Below, in pieces: positions 17,752-26,107 of a DNA stretch of 64,000 bases. Under the pieces are notes generated by a model, which worked only from the letters and a program-made list of their open reading frames with translations, did not search any database and was not told the origin of the DNA. How positions within the stretch are numbered: the stretch's first letter is position 1; every line of letters starts with the position of its first letter. The position numbers were made by a program, and so were the translations under genes. The DNA comes from JBMOGA01 sp049318625 (GTDB lineage Bacteria; Pseudomonadota; Alphaproteobacteria; Rhizobiales; Hyphomicrobiaceae): positions 1 through 64,000 of the forward strand of contig JBMOGA010000002.1 of the NCBI GenBank assembly GCA_049318625.1. Direction: 5' to 3'.

Positions 17752-18582
17752 TCATTCCGCAGCGCACGCCGCCGCCGCGGCTTGCTTGTGCACGCTCAGG
17801 TCGCGAATGGTCGGTTCTTTGCCATTGAGCGGGTTGGCCGGGTCCCACCGGTACCGGAACGTGTCGAAGCGCGTCGCCCGCGCATCGTAGATCACCAGCC
17901 GCCCGGCCACGCTTTCGCCGAAGCCGACGATTTCTTTCAGCACCTCGGTCGCCTGCAGGGTCCCCATGACGCCGACAACGCTGCCGAGCACGCCGATCTC
18001 CGCGCAGTTGGCGACGGTGCCGGGCGGCGGCGGCTCCGGAAACAGGCAGCGATAGCTGGGCCATGGCGTGCCGTCCGCCTGGCGCTGGTGCGGCTTCAAG
18101 GTGGTGAGCTGCCCGTCGAGCGGCCCGACCGCCGCCGACACTAGAGTACGGCCGGCCAGGCAACAGGCGTCGCTGACGAGGTAACGCGTGGCGAAATTGT
18201 CGGAACCATCGGCGACGATGTCGTAGCGGCCGATCAGGTCGAGCGCGTTGTCGGCGTCGATGCGGCAAGCGTGGGTTGTGACGGTGACTTGGGGGTTGAG
18301 CGCGCCGAGCGTCTGCGCGGCGCTGACCACCTTGGGCATGCCCACCGCCGCCGTTGCATGCACGATCTGGCGCTGCAGGTTGTCGAGCGAGACGGTGTCG
18401 TCGTCGACCACGCCGAGGGTGCCGACGCCGGCCGCCGCGAGATAGAGCAGCAGCGGGCTGCCGAGCCCGCCCGCGCCGATCACCAGCACGCGCGCGGCCT
18501 TGAGCCGCTGCTGGCCTGCGCCGCCCATGTCGTGCAGCACAAGGTGGCGCTTGTAGCGCTGGATCTCTTCGGGGCTGAACAT
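17752..18582 (-). CDS. MoeB/ThiF/HesA-family adenylyltransferase
   Basis: 276 residues from the ATG at 18582 (a TTG two codons earlier is less likely). The E1-like fold is clear: R-Y-K-R-H-L-V-L, then the nucleotide motif V-I-G-A-G-G-L-G-S-P (about 37-46), D-D-D-T-V-S-L-D-N-L-Q-R-Q (about 61-73) and D-G-S-D-N-F-A-T-R. It activates the C-terminal Gly-Gly of a sulfur carrier (MoaD or ThiS type) by adenylation. The four zinc cysteines of E. coli MoeB are not all present: there are two cysteines around C-L-F-P-E-P...N-C-A-E, but no second CxxC. The end of the gene lies 10 bases from the mutarotase start. Confidence 0.85.
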   Translation of the reverse strand: MFSPEEIQRYKRHLVLHDMGGAGQQRLKAARVLVIGAGGLGSPLLLYLAAAGVGTLGVVDDDTVSLDNLQRQIVHATAAVGMPKVVSAAQTLGALNPQVTVTTHACRIDADNALDLIGRYDIVADGSDNFATRYLVSDACCLAGRTLVSAAVGPLDGQLTTLKPHQRQADGTPWPSYRCLFPEPPPPGTVANCAEIGVLGSVVGVMGTLQATEVLKEIVGFGESVAGRLVIYDARATRFDTFRYRWDPANPLNGKEPTIRDLSVHKQAAAAACAAE

Positions 18583-18711
18583 CGCCAAGATTTAGCATCG
18601 GCCGCGGGCGCTGTCGCCCCGCCGATCCGCGCAATTCTGCCCAGCGGTTTAACCGCCTCCCAAGGCCGCTGCGCTACGCTGTTGGCCGGGTACTGCGTGG
18701 AGTGACCAGTC

Positions 18712-19095
18712 ATGACCGGCCGTCAGATCGGGTGGACTATCCTGGCGTGGCTGGCGATCGCGGCGCTCGCGGGGACCGAGGTCGGCGCCCTCGTCGGCTT
18801 CTTCGCGGCCTTTGCCTGGATGACGGTGACCGGCGCTCTCACCTTCGTCGCGCAGTCGGCCGCCGCCACCCTCGGGCTCGCCTTCGACGGCAGCCAGGCC
18901 GGCCGCATCCTCCTGGTCGCCGGGGCCGCGGTGATCGTTGGCGGGGCGCTGTACCAGCTCATACGGGGCACACTGTCGTTCGGGTCGGGTGACCCGCGGC
19001 GCGGGTATCGCAACCTGTTCCACGCGATCAACCTGCTGGCGCTGCCGGTCGTCGTCATGATCGCCGGCGAAAGCGTCACCCATCACTGGCACTGA
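18712..19095 (+). CDS. Small membrane protein, unknown function
   Basis: 127 residues, start preceded by GGAGTG. Four probable membrane segments: about 7-25, 27-45, 62-82 and 103-118. There is no recognisable domain or catalytic motif. The end is H-H-W-H. It stands alone, divergent from the MoeB-like gene, with the FNR-like box beginning 36 bases after its stop. Confidence 0.6.
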   Translation: MTGRQIGWTILAWLAIAALAGTEVGALVGFFAAFAWMTVTGALTFVAQSAAATLGLAFDGSQAGRILLVAGAAVIVGGALYQLIRGTLSFGSGDPRRGYRNLFHAINLLALPVVVMIAGESVTHHWH

Positions 19096-19130
19096 GCCCG
19101 GCGGCCCGATCCCGCTACCGTGTTCTGCAT

Positions 19131-19147
19131 TTGACTTGAATCAAGTC
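19131..19147. promoter_or_regulatory. FNR/FixK-like box
   Basis: TTGAC-TTGA-ATCAA (19131-19144) matches the FNR/FixK consensus TTGAT-N4-ATCAA in nine of ten conserved positions. The wider sequence GACTTGA-A-TCAAGTC is a perfect inverted repeat (19133-19147). It sits 85 bases upstream of the outer-membrane protein start, so a class II site at -41 would give a leader of about 50 bases. Confidence 0.6.
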
Positions 19148-19231
19148 CGCCACGGAACACTTGAGCCCGGCGCGCGCTTCGGCTAGCCCTTCCCCAGAAA
19201 GTCGCCGCAGTTCGGCACGCTCGGGGGTTGA

Positions 19232-20209
19232 ATGCAAAACGCTGCGGTGATCGGCTCCAGCGCGTCGGCGCGCAATCAGGCGGGCCCCTGGGGCGAGCGC
19301 CACCGCAATGGCCGGGCCGATCGGGCCTTAGCCATCGTCGCGGCCTGCGCCCTCGTCGTCTGGTCGGGCCCCACCATCGTCAATCAGGACGTCATCGACA
19401 GCCCCGAGAACCAGGCGATCGCCGCCGAGCGCGCGGCCGTCGCCGAAAAGGTCCGCTACAAAGGTGGCGAAAGCTTCATCGGGGCCTACGGCGGCTCGCC
19501 TTACACCTACGCCAGCGACGTGCACGTCGTCCGTCCCGGCACCGACATGACCGTGAAGGGCATCGACTGGGAAGGCAAACCGTTCGACAACCCGATCTAC
19601 TATGGCGCCCGCATCGCGCGCTGGCTGCCGATGAGCGCGGTCGGCGGCATGGTCGACTTCACGCATTCCAAGGTCTACTCGCCGTTCGACCAGACGGTGA
19701 AGGTCACCGGCACCAAGGACGGCAAACCGGTGACGCCGGAGACGCGCCTCGGCGACCTGTTCCACAAGCTCGAGTTCACCCACGGCCACAATATGCTGAC
19801 GCTGAACGGGATGCTGCGGCTGCCCTTCCGCACGGCGTTCGTCAGCCCCTATGTCGGCCTCGGCGCCGGCGCCTCGCTGCCCCACACCGAGGTGCAATTC
19901 AAGGGCGAGGGTACCCGCACCTACGAGTACCAGTACACCGGACCGGCGGCCCAGCTTTTGTTCGGCATCGAGCTGCGCGTGCCGCGGCTGTCCTATTTCG
20001 TCGAGTACAAGTTCACATTCGCCGACTACCGGGCGCCCCTGCAGAACCGCGACGGCGGCTGGATCGGTTTCGATCTCGCCCACCAGGTCAGCCGCTGGTG
20101 GAGTGGCAAGGAGCCCGCGGGCGGATGGGCCAGCACCCGGCTGGTCAGCCACCAGATCATCGCCGGGATGGGCTATCGCACCTCGCCCGCCCCGGCCATC
20201 GCGCCCTGA
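19232..20209 (+). CDS. Outer-membrane beta-barrel protein, lipid A oxidase (LpxQ)-like
   Basis: 325 residues. A hydrophobic segment (about 32-52) acts as signal or anchor. From about residue 80 it has the alternating, aromatic-rich pattern of an 8-stranded barrel: F-I-G-A-Y-G-G-S-P-Y-T-Y-A-S-D-V-H, P-I-Y-Y-G-A-R-I-A-R-W, G-G-M-V-D-F-T-H-S-K-V-Y and a closing aromatic strand. Rhizobial proteins with this pattern are annotated as lipid A oxidase, which uses O2 to convert the proximal glucosamine of lipid A to 2-aminogluconate. I recognise the resemblance but cannot confirm activity; generic outer membrane protein is the fallback. An FNR/FixK-like box precedes it. Confidence 0.6.
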   Translation: MQNAAVIGSSASARNQAGPWGERHRNGRADRALAIVAACALVVWSGPTIVNQDVIDSPENQAIAAERAAVAEKVRYKGGESFIGAYGGSPYTYASDVHVVRPGTDMTVKGIDWEGKPFDNPIYYGARIARWLPMSAVGGMVDFTHSKVYSPFDQTVKVTGTKDGKPVTPETRLGDLFHKLEFTHGHNMLTLNGMLRLPFRTAFVSPYVGLGAGASLPHTEVQFKGEGTRTYEYQYTGPAAQLLFGIELRVPRLSYFVEYKFTFADYRAPLQNRDGGWIGFDLAHQVSRWWSGKEPAGGWASTRLVSHQIIAGMGYRTSPAPAIAP

Positions 20210-21220
<1,011 letters not shown>

Positions 21221-21344
21221 GGCGGATCTCCTGTCGTGTCGGCGGCGCTGCGCACGCATATGGCGCCGCGCCTGCCGCAGAAACAAGGGCACCGCTCAGG
21301 GCATCTGTTGCCGCCGGAGTAGGTCGCTGAGAATGTCCGACCGG

Positions 21345-21917
21345 TTATCGCAGCGGAACGGGTCGCGCGTTCCGTTTGCGCCGCGCCGAAGAGATTTTGC
21401 TTGCTTTTTTTGCGGCTGGAGACCGCCGCGGATCGGCCGGCACCGGCTGGGCGACCCCCGTCGAGCCGAAGCCGCCGGTGCCGCGCTTGGTCGGCGCGAC
21501 GCTGTCGACCTCGACGAGCCGGGCCCGCGCGACCGCCTGGACCACGAGTTGCGCGATGCGCTCGCCGCGCCGGATCTCGAACGTCACCGTGCCGAGGTTG
21601 ACCAGCAGCACCATCAGCTCGCCCCGATAGTCGCTGTCGATCGTGCCCGGCGCGTTCAGCACCGTGACGCCGTGCTTCATGGCCAGGCCCGAGCGCGGGC
21701 GGATCTGCGCCTCGGTGCCGGACGGCAGCTCGAGCACCAACCCGGTCGGCACCAGCACGCGGCCGCGCGGCCTGAGTTTCAGGGGTTTTTTCTCGGGTAC
21801 AGCCGCAAGCAGATCGAGGCCGGCCGCTTCGGCCGACTGGTACATCGGCAGCGGCAGGCCGTTCGAATGGGGCAGTCGCTGTACCCGGATACGGACCGGC
21901 GGAACGCCACGGCTCAT
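21345..21917 (-). CDS. dut: Dut, dUTP diphosphatase with basic C-terminal tail
   Basis: 190 residues. All five dUTPase motifs can be placed: A-G-L-D-L-L-A (32-38), R-P-R-S-G-L-A (73-79), the catalytic-Asp motif L-N-A-P-G-T-I-D-S-D-Y-R-G-E (87-100), G-E-R-I-A-Q-L-V (118-125) and R-G-T-G-G-F-G-S-T-G (145-154). It hydrolyses dUTP to dUMP. The 36 residues after motif V are unusual: proline-rich then strongly basic (K-K-A-S-K-I-S-S-A-R-R-K-R). It overlaps the coaBC stop by four bases, so it is translationally coupled. Confidence 0.94.
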   Translation of the reverse strand: MSRGVPPVRIRVQRLPHSNGLPLPMYQSAEAAGLDLLAAVPEKKPLKLRPRGRVLVPTGLVLELPSGTEAQIRPRSGLAMKHGVTVLNAPGTIDSDYRGELMVLLVNLGTVTFEIRRGERIAQLVVQAVARARLVEVDSVAPTKRGTGGFGSTGVAQPVPADPRRSPAAKKASKISSARRKRNARPVPLR

Positions 21918-23146
21918 GTCTCGATCTCCTCGGGCGCAGGACCGATCGCCTCGGCGATGCGCCGGGCGAGGCGGCCGGCGACCGCGTCCTTCGCCATCTC
22001 CTCCCAGCTCTCGACCCCGCGCGAGGTGATGAGGTGCACAGTGTTGCGATCGCCGCCCATGATACCGGTTTCCGGTGAGACGTCGTTGGCGATCAGCCAG
22101 TCACAGCCCTTCGCCACCCGCTTGGCCTTGGCATGGTCGATGACCTTCTCGGTCTCGGCCGCAAAGCCGATCACCAGCCGCGGACGGTGCGGCTTGCGGC
22201 GCTTGGCGACCGTCTTCAGGATATCCGGGTTCTCGACCAGCGACAGGGTCGGCGTCGGGGCGCCCGCGCCCTTCTTGATCTTCTCGTCGGCCGCGGTGGC
22301 GACGCGCCAGTCCGCCACCGCCGCGGCGAACACCGCGATGTCGGCCGGCAGTGCGGCTTCCACCGCCGTCAGCATCTCGCGAGCCGTCTGGACCCGGATG
22401 GTGGAAACGTCCACCGGGTCCGGCAGGTCGGTCGGCCCAGACACCAGCGTGACATGGGCGCCGAGCCGGCCGAGCGCCGCGGCGATCGCATAGCCCTGCT
22501 TGCCCGACGAACGGTTGGCGATGTAGCGCACCGGGTCGATCGGTTCGTGCGTCGGTCCGGCAGTGATGATCGCGCGCCGTCCGCTGAGAGGCCCGTCGAG
22601 CCGCGTGCCGTTGATCAGTTCGCCAACCGCGGAGAGAATCTCGTGCGGCTCGGCCAGCCGGCCGGGTCCGGCCTCGCCACGTTCGGCCATCTCGCCGGTA
22701 TTGGGGCCGATGAATTTGATGCCGTCGTCCGCCAGCGTCATGACGTTGCGCCGGGTCGCCGGGTGCAGCCACATCCGCGGGTTCATGGCGGGCGCCACCA
22801 ACACCGGCTTGTCGGTCGCCATCAGCACCGCGCTGGCGAGATCGTCGGCGTGCCCGCCCGCCATCTTGGCCAACAGGTCGGCCGTCGCCGGAGCGACCAC
22901 GATCACGTCGGCGTCCCGCGACAGCCGGATGTGACCGATTTCGCGCTCGTCATCCAGATCGAACAGGTCGGTCAGCACGCGATCGTTGGAGAGCGCGCCG
23001 ACGGTCAGCGGGGTCACGAACTCAGTGGCCGCACGCGTCATCACGACCCGCACGCTGTAGCCACGTTCGCGGGCACGCCGGATGAGCTCGAGGCACTTGT
23101 AGGCGGCAATGCCGCCGCCGATGATCAGAAGGATACGCTTACTCAA
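21914..23146 (-). CDS. coaBC: CoaBC, bifunctional phosphopantothenoylcysteine decarboxylase/synthase
   Basis: 410 residues from a TTG start. The flavoprotein CoaC half (1-185) shows G-G-G-I-A-A-Y-K, P-A-T-A-D-L-L-A-K-M-A and A-P-A-M-N-P-R-M-W. The CoaB half (190-400) shows T-A-G-P-T-H-E-P-I-D-P-V-R and N-R-S-S-G-K-Q-G. Together they turn 4-phosphopantothenate and cysteine into 4-phosphopantetheine for coenzyme A. It forms an operon with dut. In related genomes ubiB sits immediately upstream; here about 3 kb intervenes. Confidence 0.96.
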   Translation of the reverse strand: MSKRILLIIGGGIAAYKCLELIRRARERGYSVRVVMTRAATEFVTPLTVGALSNDRVLTDLFDLDDEREIGHIRLSRDADVIVVAPATADLLAKMAGGHADDLASAVLMATDKPVLVAPAMNPRMWLHPATRRNVMTLADDGIKFIGPNTGEMAERGEAGPGRLAEPHEILSAVGELINGTRLDGPLSGRRAIITAGPTHEPIDPVRYIANRSSGKQGYAIAAALGRLGAHVTLVSGPTDLPDPVDVSTIRVQTAREMLTAVEAALPADIAVFAAAVADWRVATAADEKIKKGAGAPTPTLSLVENPDILKTVAKRRKPHRPRLVIGFAAETEKVIDHAKAKRVAKGCDWLIANDVSPETGIMGGDRNTVHLITSRGVESWEEMAKDAVAGRLARRIAEAIGPAPEEIET

Positions 23147-23236
23147 AGACCGTCACTCCCGGGGATCACGCAGTCTATCACAGCCCCGTTCGGTTCGGGT
23201 TAACCGCTCTGGGGGGTGGTTAGCGCCCCCCTCCCC

Positions 23237-23424
23237 CCTGCGTTCCGGGAAGCCGGACGCCGCCCCGGCGGCGGACGCCTATCCGGGATCCTGGCCTGGG
23301 AACCTGCGCACCACGTCAGCCCACGGCGCCGTCGACCGGCACCGCTGCAAGAGGACCACGTCTGCCCTCGTGCGGCGGCAAGACCCCGGCTCGCCTCGCA
23401 CGGCTCGGCGTCCGGGGACGCAGG
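23237..23424. repeat. Palindromic intergenic element, copy A
   Basis: A 188-bp unit with imperfect terminal inverted repeats: CCTGCGTTCC-GGAAGCCG on the left, and CGGCGTCCGGGGACGCAGG on the right, whose complement is CCTGCGTCCCCGGACGCCG. The interior holds CTATCCGGGATC and CCCCGGCTCGCCTCGC. There is no open frame with coding character. Copy B follows 88 bases later with the same ends. The coaBC-side spacer has no gene. Confidence 0.75.
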
Positions 23425-23512
23425 AGGGGGGGGACCCTCTGCGCAATCGCCCTGGGACGCAGAAGGAGCGGACGCGCGGGAGAGAGGCCGAAAGAGAAGC
23501 CGCGCCCCTACC

Positions 23513-23680
23513 CCTGCGTTCCCGGAAGCCGACCGGCGCGCAGCGTCGGACGGCTATCCGGGATCTTGCCCGAGCCGTCGGGGTGCCACGCCAGACCACG
23601 GGCCGGTATGATGCGGATCGCCCGGGCAGTTCCGGCAAAACCCGGCTCGCCTCGCGGGGCTCGGCGTCCGGGGACGCAGG
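23513..23680. repeat. Palindromic intergenic element, copy B
   Basis: A 168-bp unit in the same orientation as copy A, with left end CCTGCGTTCCCGGAAGCCG and right end GGCTCGGCGTCCGGGGACGCAGG. Shared internal blocks are GGCTATCCGGGATC and CCCGGCTCGCCTCGC. The middles of the two copies differ, as expected for non-coding, structure-conserved or recombining repeats. A partial third end (CCGGTATCCGGGTCTTCAG) follows at about 23691-23709. Confidence 0.75.
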
Positions 23681-23731
23681 AGGATGGGGCCCGGTATCCG
23701 GGTCTTCAGAAGGATGAGGGCCGCCGGATGC

Positions 23732-24889
23732 TCATCGCACCACAAGATCCAGCGGCGCCTGCGACAGCACCTCGGCCCCCTGCTCGGTCACGAGGCTGGT
23801 CCGGCCGAGGGTCATCGCCAATCCCTCGTCGTCATCGAAGATGATCATATGCAGGAAGAACACCATCCCCGGCGCGGCGAGCACGGGATTGCCACGATAC
23901 AACATGGGCCAGTCCATCCAGTTCGGCGCGTAGGTCGTGCCGAGCGCGTAACCGCAGGCATTGAGGCGGTAGGCGGAAAGCCCGGCGTCGTCGAGCACGC
24001 GGGCGTGGGCCTCGAAGACATCGCCGAGCGGGCGGCCGGGACGCAACGCCGCCTCGCAGGCGAGCAGGGCGTCCTGGGCTGCCGCATGGAGCGCGATCTG
24101 GCGCGCGGGCGGCGTGCCCACGACGAGCGTGCGCATCAGGCAGGAATGGTAGTGGCGGTAGGTGCCCGCGAACTCCAGCGTCAGCTGGTCCTGGCTCGAT
24201 AGCGTCCGCCGGCCGGTGAAATAGCGGCACATCATGGCGCCGGACCCCGAGCCGATGATGAACTCGTTGGCCGGGTCGTCGCCGCCGCCCTTGAAGATCT
24301 CGCCGTGCATGCCGGCCAGGATGGCGCCCTCGTCCACGCCCGGCGCCGCAAGCTCGACGGCTTTCGCCCAGGCCGCATCGGCAAGCTCGGCCGCGCGCCG
24401 GACATAGGCGATCTCGGCCGGGCTCTTCACCAGCCTGAGCCGCGAGACGAGGTCCGAGGCATCCTCGGTCTTGGCGAAGCCCTGCAGCGAATGGGCAAGC
24501 CGCTGGCCGTTGCGGGCGTTGAGCCCGTAGGCGTCCCATTCGATACCGAGCCGATGGCCGCGCAACCCCATTTCGGCCAGGATCACTTTGAGATCCTCGG
24601 CCGGCGCCGCCCCCTCCTGGTCGACCCAGATGCGCACGTCCTCCACGATCGAGGTGAACCGGGCCTGCCGGAGATCCGGCGCTCGCGTCAGCAGGGCGAG
24701 CCGTCCGTCGGCGGTCAAGACGAGGCACTGGAAGTAGACGTAGCCGAACGTGTCGTAGCCGGTTGCCCAGTACATCGACTCTTGACGGAACATCAGCAGT
24801 GCATCGAGCCCGCGGGCCTTGAGCTCGGCGGTGACATTTGCGCGCCGCTCGGCGAGTTCGGCCTCGGAAAAATGAAGATGGCGGGGCAT
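23732..24889 (-). CDS. M24-fold (creatinase/Xaa-Pro aminopeptidase-like) hydrolase
   Basis: 385 residues from the ATG at 24889. The N-terminal creatinase domain (about 10-145, with R-Q-E-S-M-Y-W-A-T-G-Y) precedes a pita-bread M24 domain (about 155-375). The canonical metal aspartates are not where expected: L-T-L-E-F-A-G-T-Y-R-H-Y-H-S replaces the D...D region. This favours a creatinase or ectoine-hydrolase (DoeA)-like C-N hydrolase over an aminopeptidase. It stands alone between the palindromic repeats and a divergent acetyltransferase. The substrate is not assignable. Confidence 0.75.
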   Translation of the reverse strand: MPRHLHFSEAELAERRANVTAELKARGLDALLMFRQESMYWATGYDTFGYVYFQCLVLTADGRLALLTRAPDLRQARFTSIVEDVRIWVDQEGAAPAEDLKVILAEMGLRGHRLGIEWDAYGLNARNGQRLAHSLQGFAKTEDASDLVSRLRLVKSPAEIAYVRRAAELADAAWAKAVELAAPGVDEGAILAGMHGEIFKGGGDDPANEFIIGSGSGAMMCRYFTGRRTLSSQDQLTLEFAGTYRHYHSCLMRTLVVGTPPARQIALHAAAQDALLACEAALRPGRPLGDVFEAHARVLDDAGLSAYRLNACGYALGTTYAPNWMDWPMLYRGNPVLAAPGMVFFLHMIIFDDDEGLAMTLGRTSLVTEQGAEVLSQAPLDLVVR

Positions 24890-25030
24890 GGCACGGTCCT
24901 GCAGCCGGTGACGGTGGAGCGATTCGCCGAACACTCCGCCGAGTGTGCAGCGGCGTCAATCGCAGACCGCGCGCGAGTGGGCTTCCGCAAGCTCATCGCC
25001 TGGAGTATTGGCACCCGCGGAGACAACAGC

Positions 25031-25654
25031 ATGCTGCCTGAACGAGATATGCCCGAGGAACCGAGCGAGACCCCGACCGACACGGTCGACAGCGGCCTCG
25101 AACTGCGCGTGCGGCGCATGCATCGCCGCGACCTCAACCGGGTTTGGGAATTCCTCAAGCTCGTCTTCCGCGATGTCAACCGCGAGACCGTCGAGTACCA
25201 GCGGCCGCGACTGAAGAAGCATTTCCTCGAGATCTACGAGGTCGACGGGATCGAGCAGCTGGTGTTCGAGGTCCGCCAGAACGGTCGCCACGAGCTCGTC
25301 GGCTATGCCGAGTACGCCTACGAGATCGCCGGTGCCGACAGCTGGATGAATCATCGCTATTTCGAGAATCGCGGCATGCGTCCGCTGTTCGTCGAGGAAA
25401 TTGCCGTCCACCCGGACTTCCATGGCATGGGCATCGGCTCGTTCATGTTCGAGCAGGTCGAGCATGCGGCGCGGCTGCGGGGATGCACGCACATCGTCCT
25501 CGAGGTGGCCGAGAACAACGAAGAGGCCTTGCAATTCTACCGCAAGCGCAACTTCCAGAAGCTCGACGCTGCCATCTTCCTGGCCCGCAAACTCGATGTC
25601 GGTGGCGACCTTCTGAGCCCGCGCAAACTGAAGCCGCGCAAGAAGAAGAGCTGA
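25031..25654 (+). CDS. GNAT-family N-acetyltransferase
   Basis: 207 residues from the ATG at 25031 (GGAGA upstream). The acetyl-CoA motif A is E-E-I-A-V-H-P-D-F-H-G-M-G-I-G-S-F-M-F (about 121-139), followed by motif B A-L-Q-F-Y-R-K-R-N-F. The first 25 residues are acidic and probably disordered; the last about 15 are basic (S-P-R-K-L-K-P-R-K-K-K-S). The substrate is unknown. It is divergent from the M24-fold gene. Confidence 0.82.
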   Translation: MLPERDMPEEPSETPTDTVDSGLELRVRRMHRRDLNRVWEFLKLVFRDVNRETVEYQRPRLKKHFLEIYEVDGIEQLVFEVRQNGRHELVGYAEYAYEIAGADSWMNHRYFENRGMRPLFVEEIAVHPDFHGMGIGSFMFEQVEHAARLRGCTHIVLEVAENNEEALQFYRKRNFQKLDAAIFLARKLDVGGDLLSPRKLKPRKKKS

Positions 25655-25788
25655 CCAGGGTCAGGCAACGACGACCCGCCCCGCCCCGGAAACCTGTTCC
25701 CGATTACCCTTTGGGCTGGAAAGGAATTGTTCCCCCAGCAGCGTCGTTGTAGCTTGATCGTGCTGGGGAACGGCGCATGGAGGATGAC

Positions 25789-26025
25789 ATGAAGAAGCTG
25801 ATCACTTTCGCGGGCGGCGCACTGGCGGCCCTCACGCTCGGGCTGGCGCTGGCCGGTCCCGCGCAGGCAGCACCGGTGCCAACCGAACTGCCGGGCATTC
25901 TGAAATCCATGGCCGGGTCCAACGTGACGCCGACTCACTGCCGGCGCTAACGCCATTGCCACCGCTCCTGCTACCGCCATCACGGCTATGTGCGGTGCCG
26001 GACCTATTGCCACCGTTGCGGTTGA
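25789..26025 (+). pseudogene. Small secreted His/Cys/Arg-rich protein interrupted by a stop codon
   Basis: ATG at 25789 with GGAGG (25779-25783). A signal peptide (M-K-K-L-I-T-F-A-G-G-A-L..., cleavage after A-Q-A, about residue 27) leads a 53-residue product ending at TAA 25948-25950. In the same frame the sequence continues after the stop for 24 codons as a His/Cys/Arg/Tyr-rich tail (R-H-C-H-R-S-C-Y-R-H-H-G-Y...C-H-R-C-G) to a TGA at 26023-26025. The tail continues the pattern begun just before the stop (H-C-R-R), so the TAA looks like a single-base nonsense change of a Tyr codon. Alternatively the short form is the real product. Confidence 0.6.
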
Positions 26026-26033
26026 CACGTCTC

Positions 26034-26060
26034 GGGGCGGTCCTCGGACCGCCCTTCTCT
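26034..26060 (+). terminator. Terminator after the small secreted gene
   Basis: GGGCGGTCC/GGACCGCCC inverted repeat (26035-26043, 26046-26054) followed by TTCTCT. It lies 10 bases after the distal TGA, not after the internal TAA, which supports the longer original gene. Confidence 0.6.
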
Positions 26061-26107
26061 CGGATGCTTCGCAACCGCAGCGGATCGAGTCTGCCCAGGC
26101 TCGTCCG

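Noticed and set aside
23237..23680. CRISPR array
   Set aside because: There are only two long units with divergent middles and terminal inverted repeats, no short regular repeats and no cas genes.
23216..23717. Protein-coding genes in the coaBC-side spacer
   Set aside because: Open frames there follow the inverted-repeat units, are Arg/Pro/Gly-rich, have no ribosome site and appear on both strands because stops are rare at this GC content.
25948..25950. Recoded stop (selenocysteine or pyrrolysine) in the small secreted gene
   Set aside because: The codon is TAA, which is not used for either amino acid, and no recoding structure is evident.
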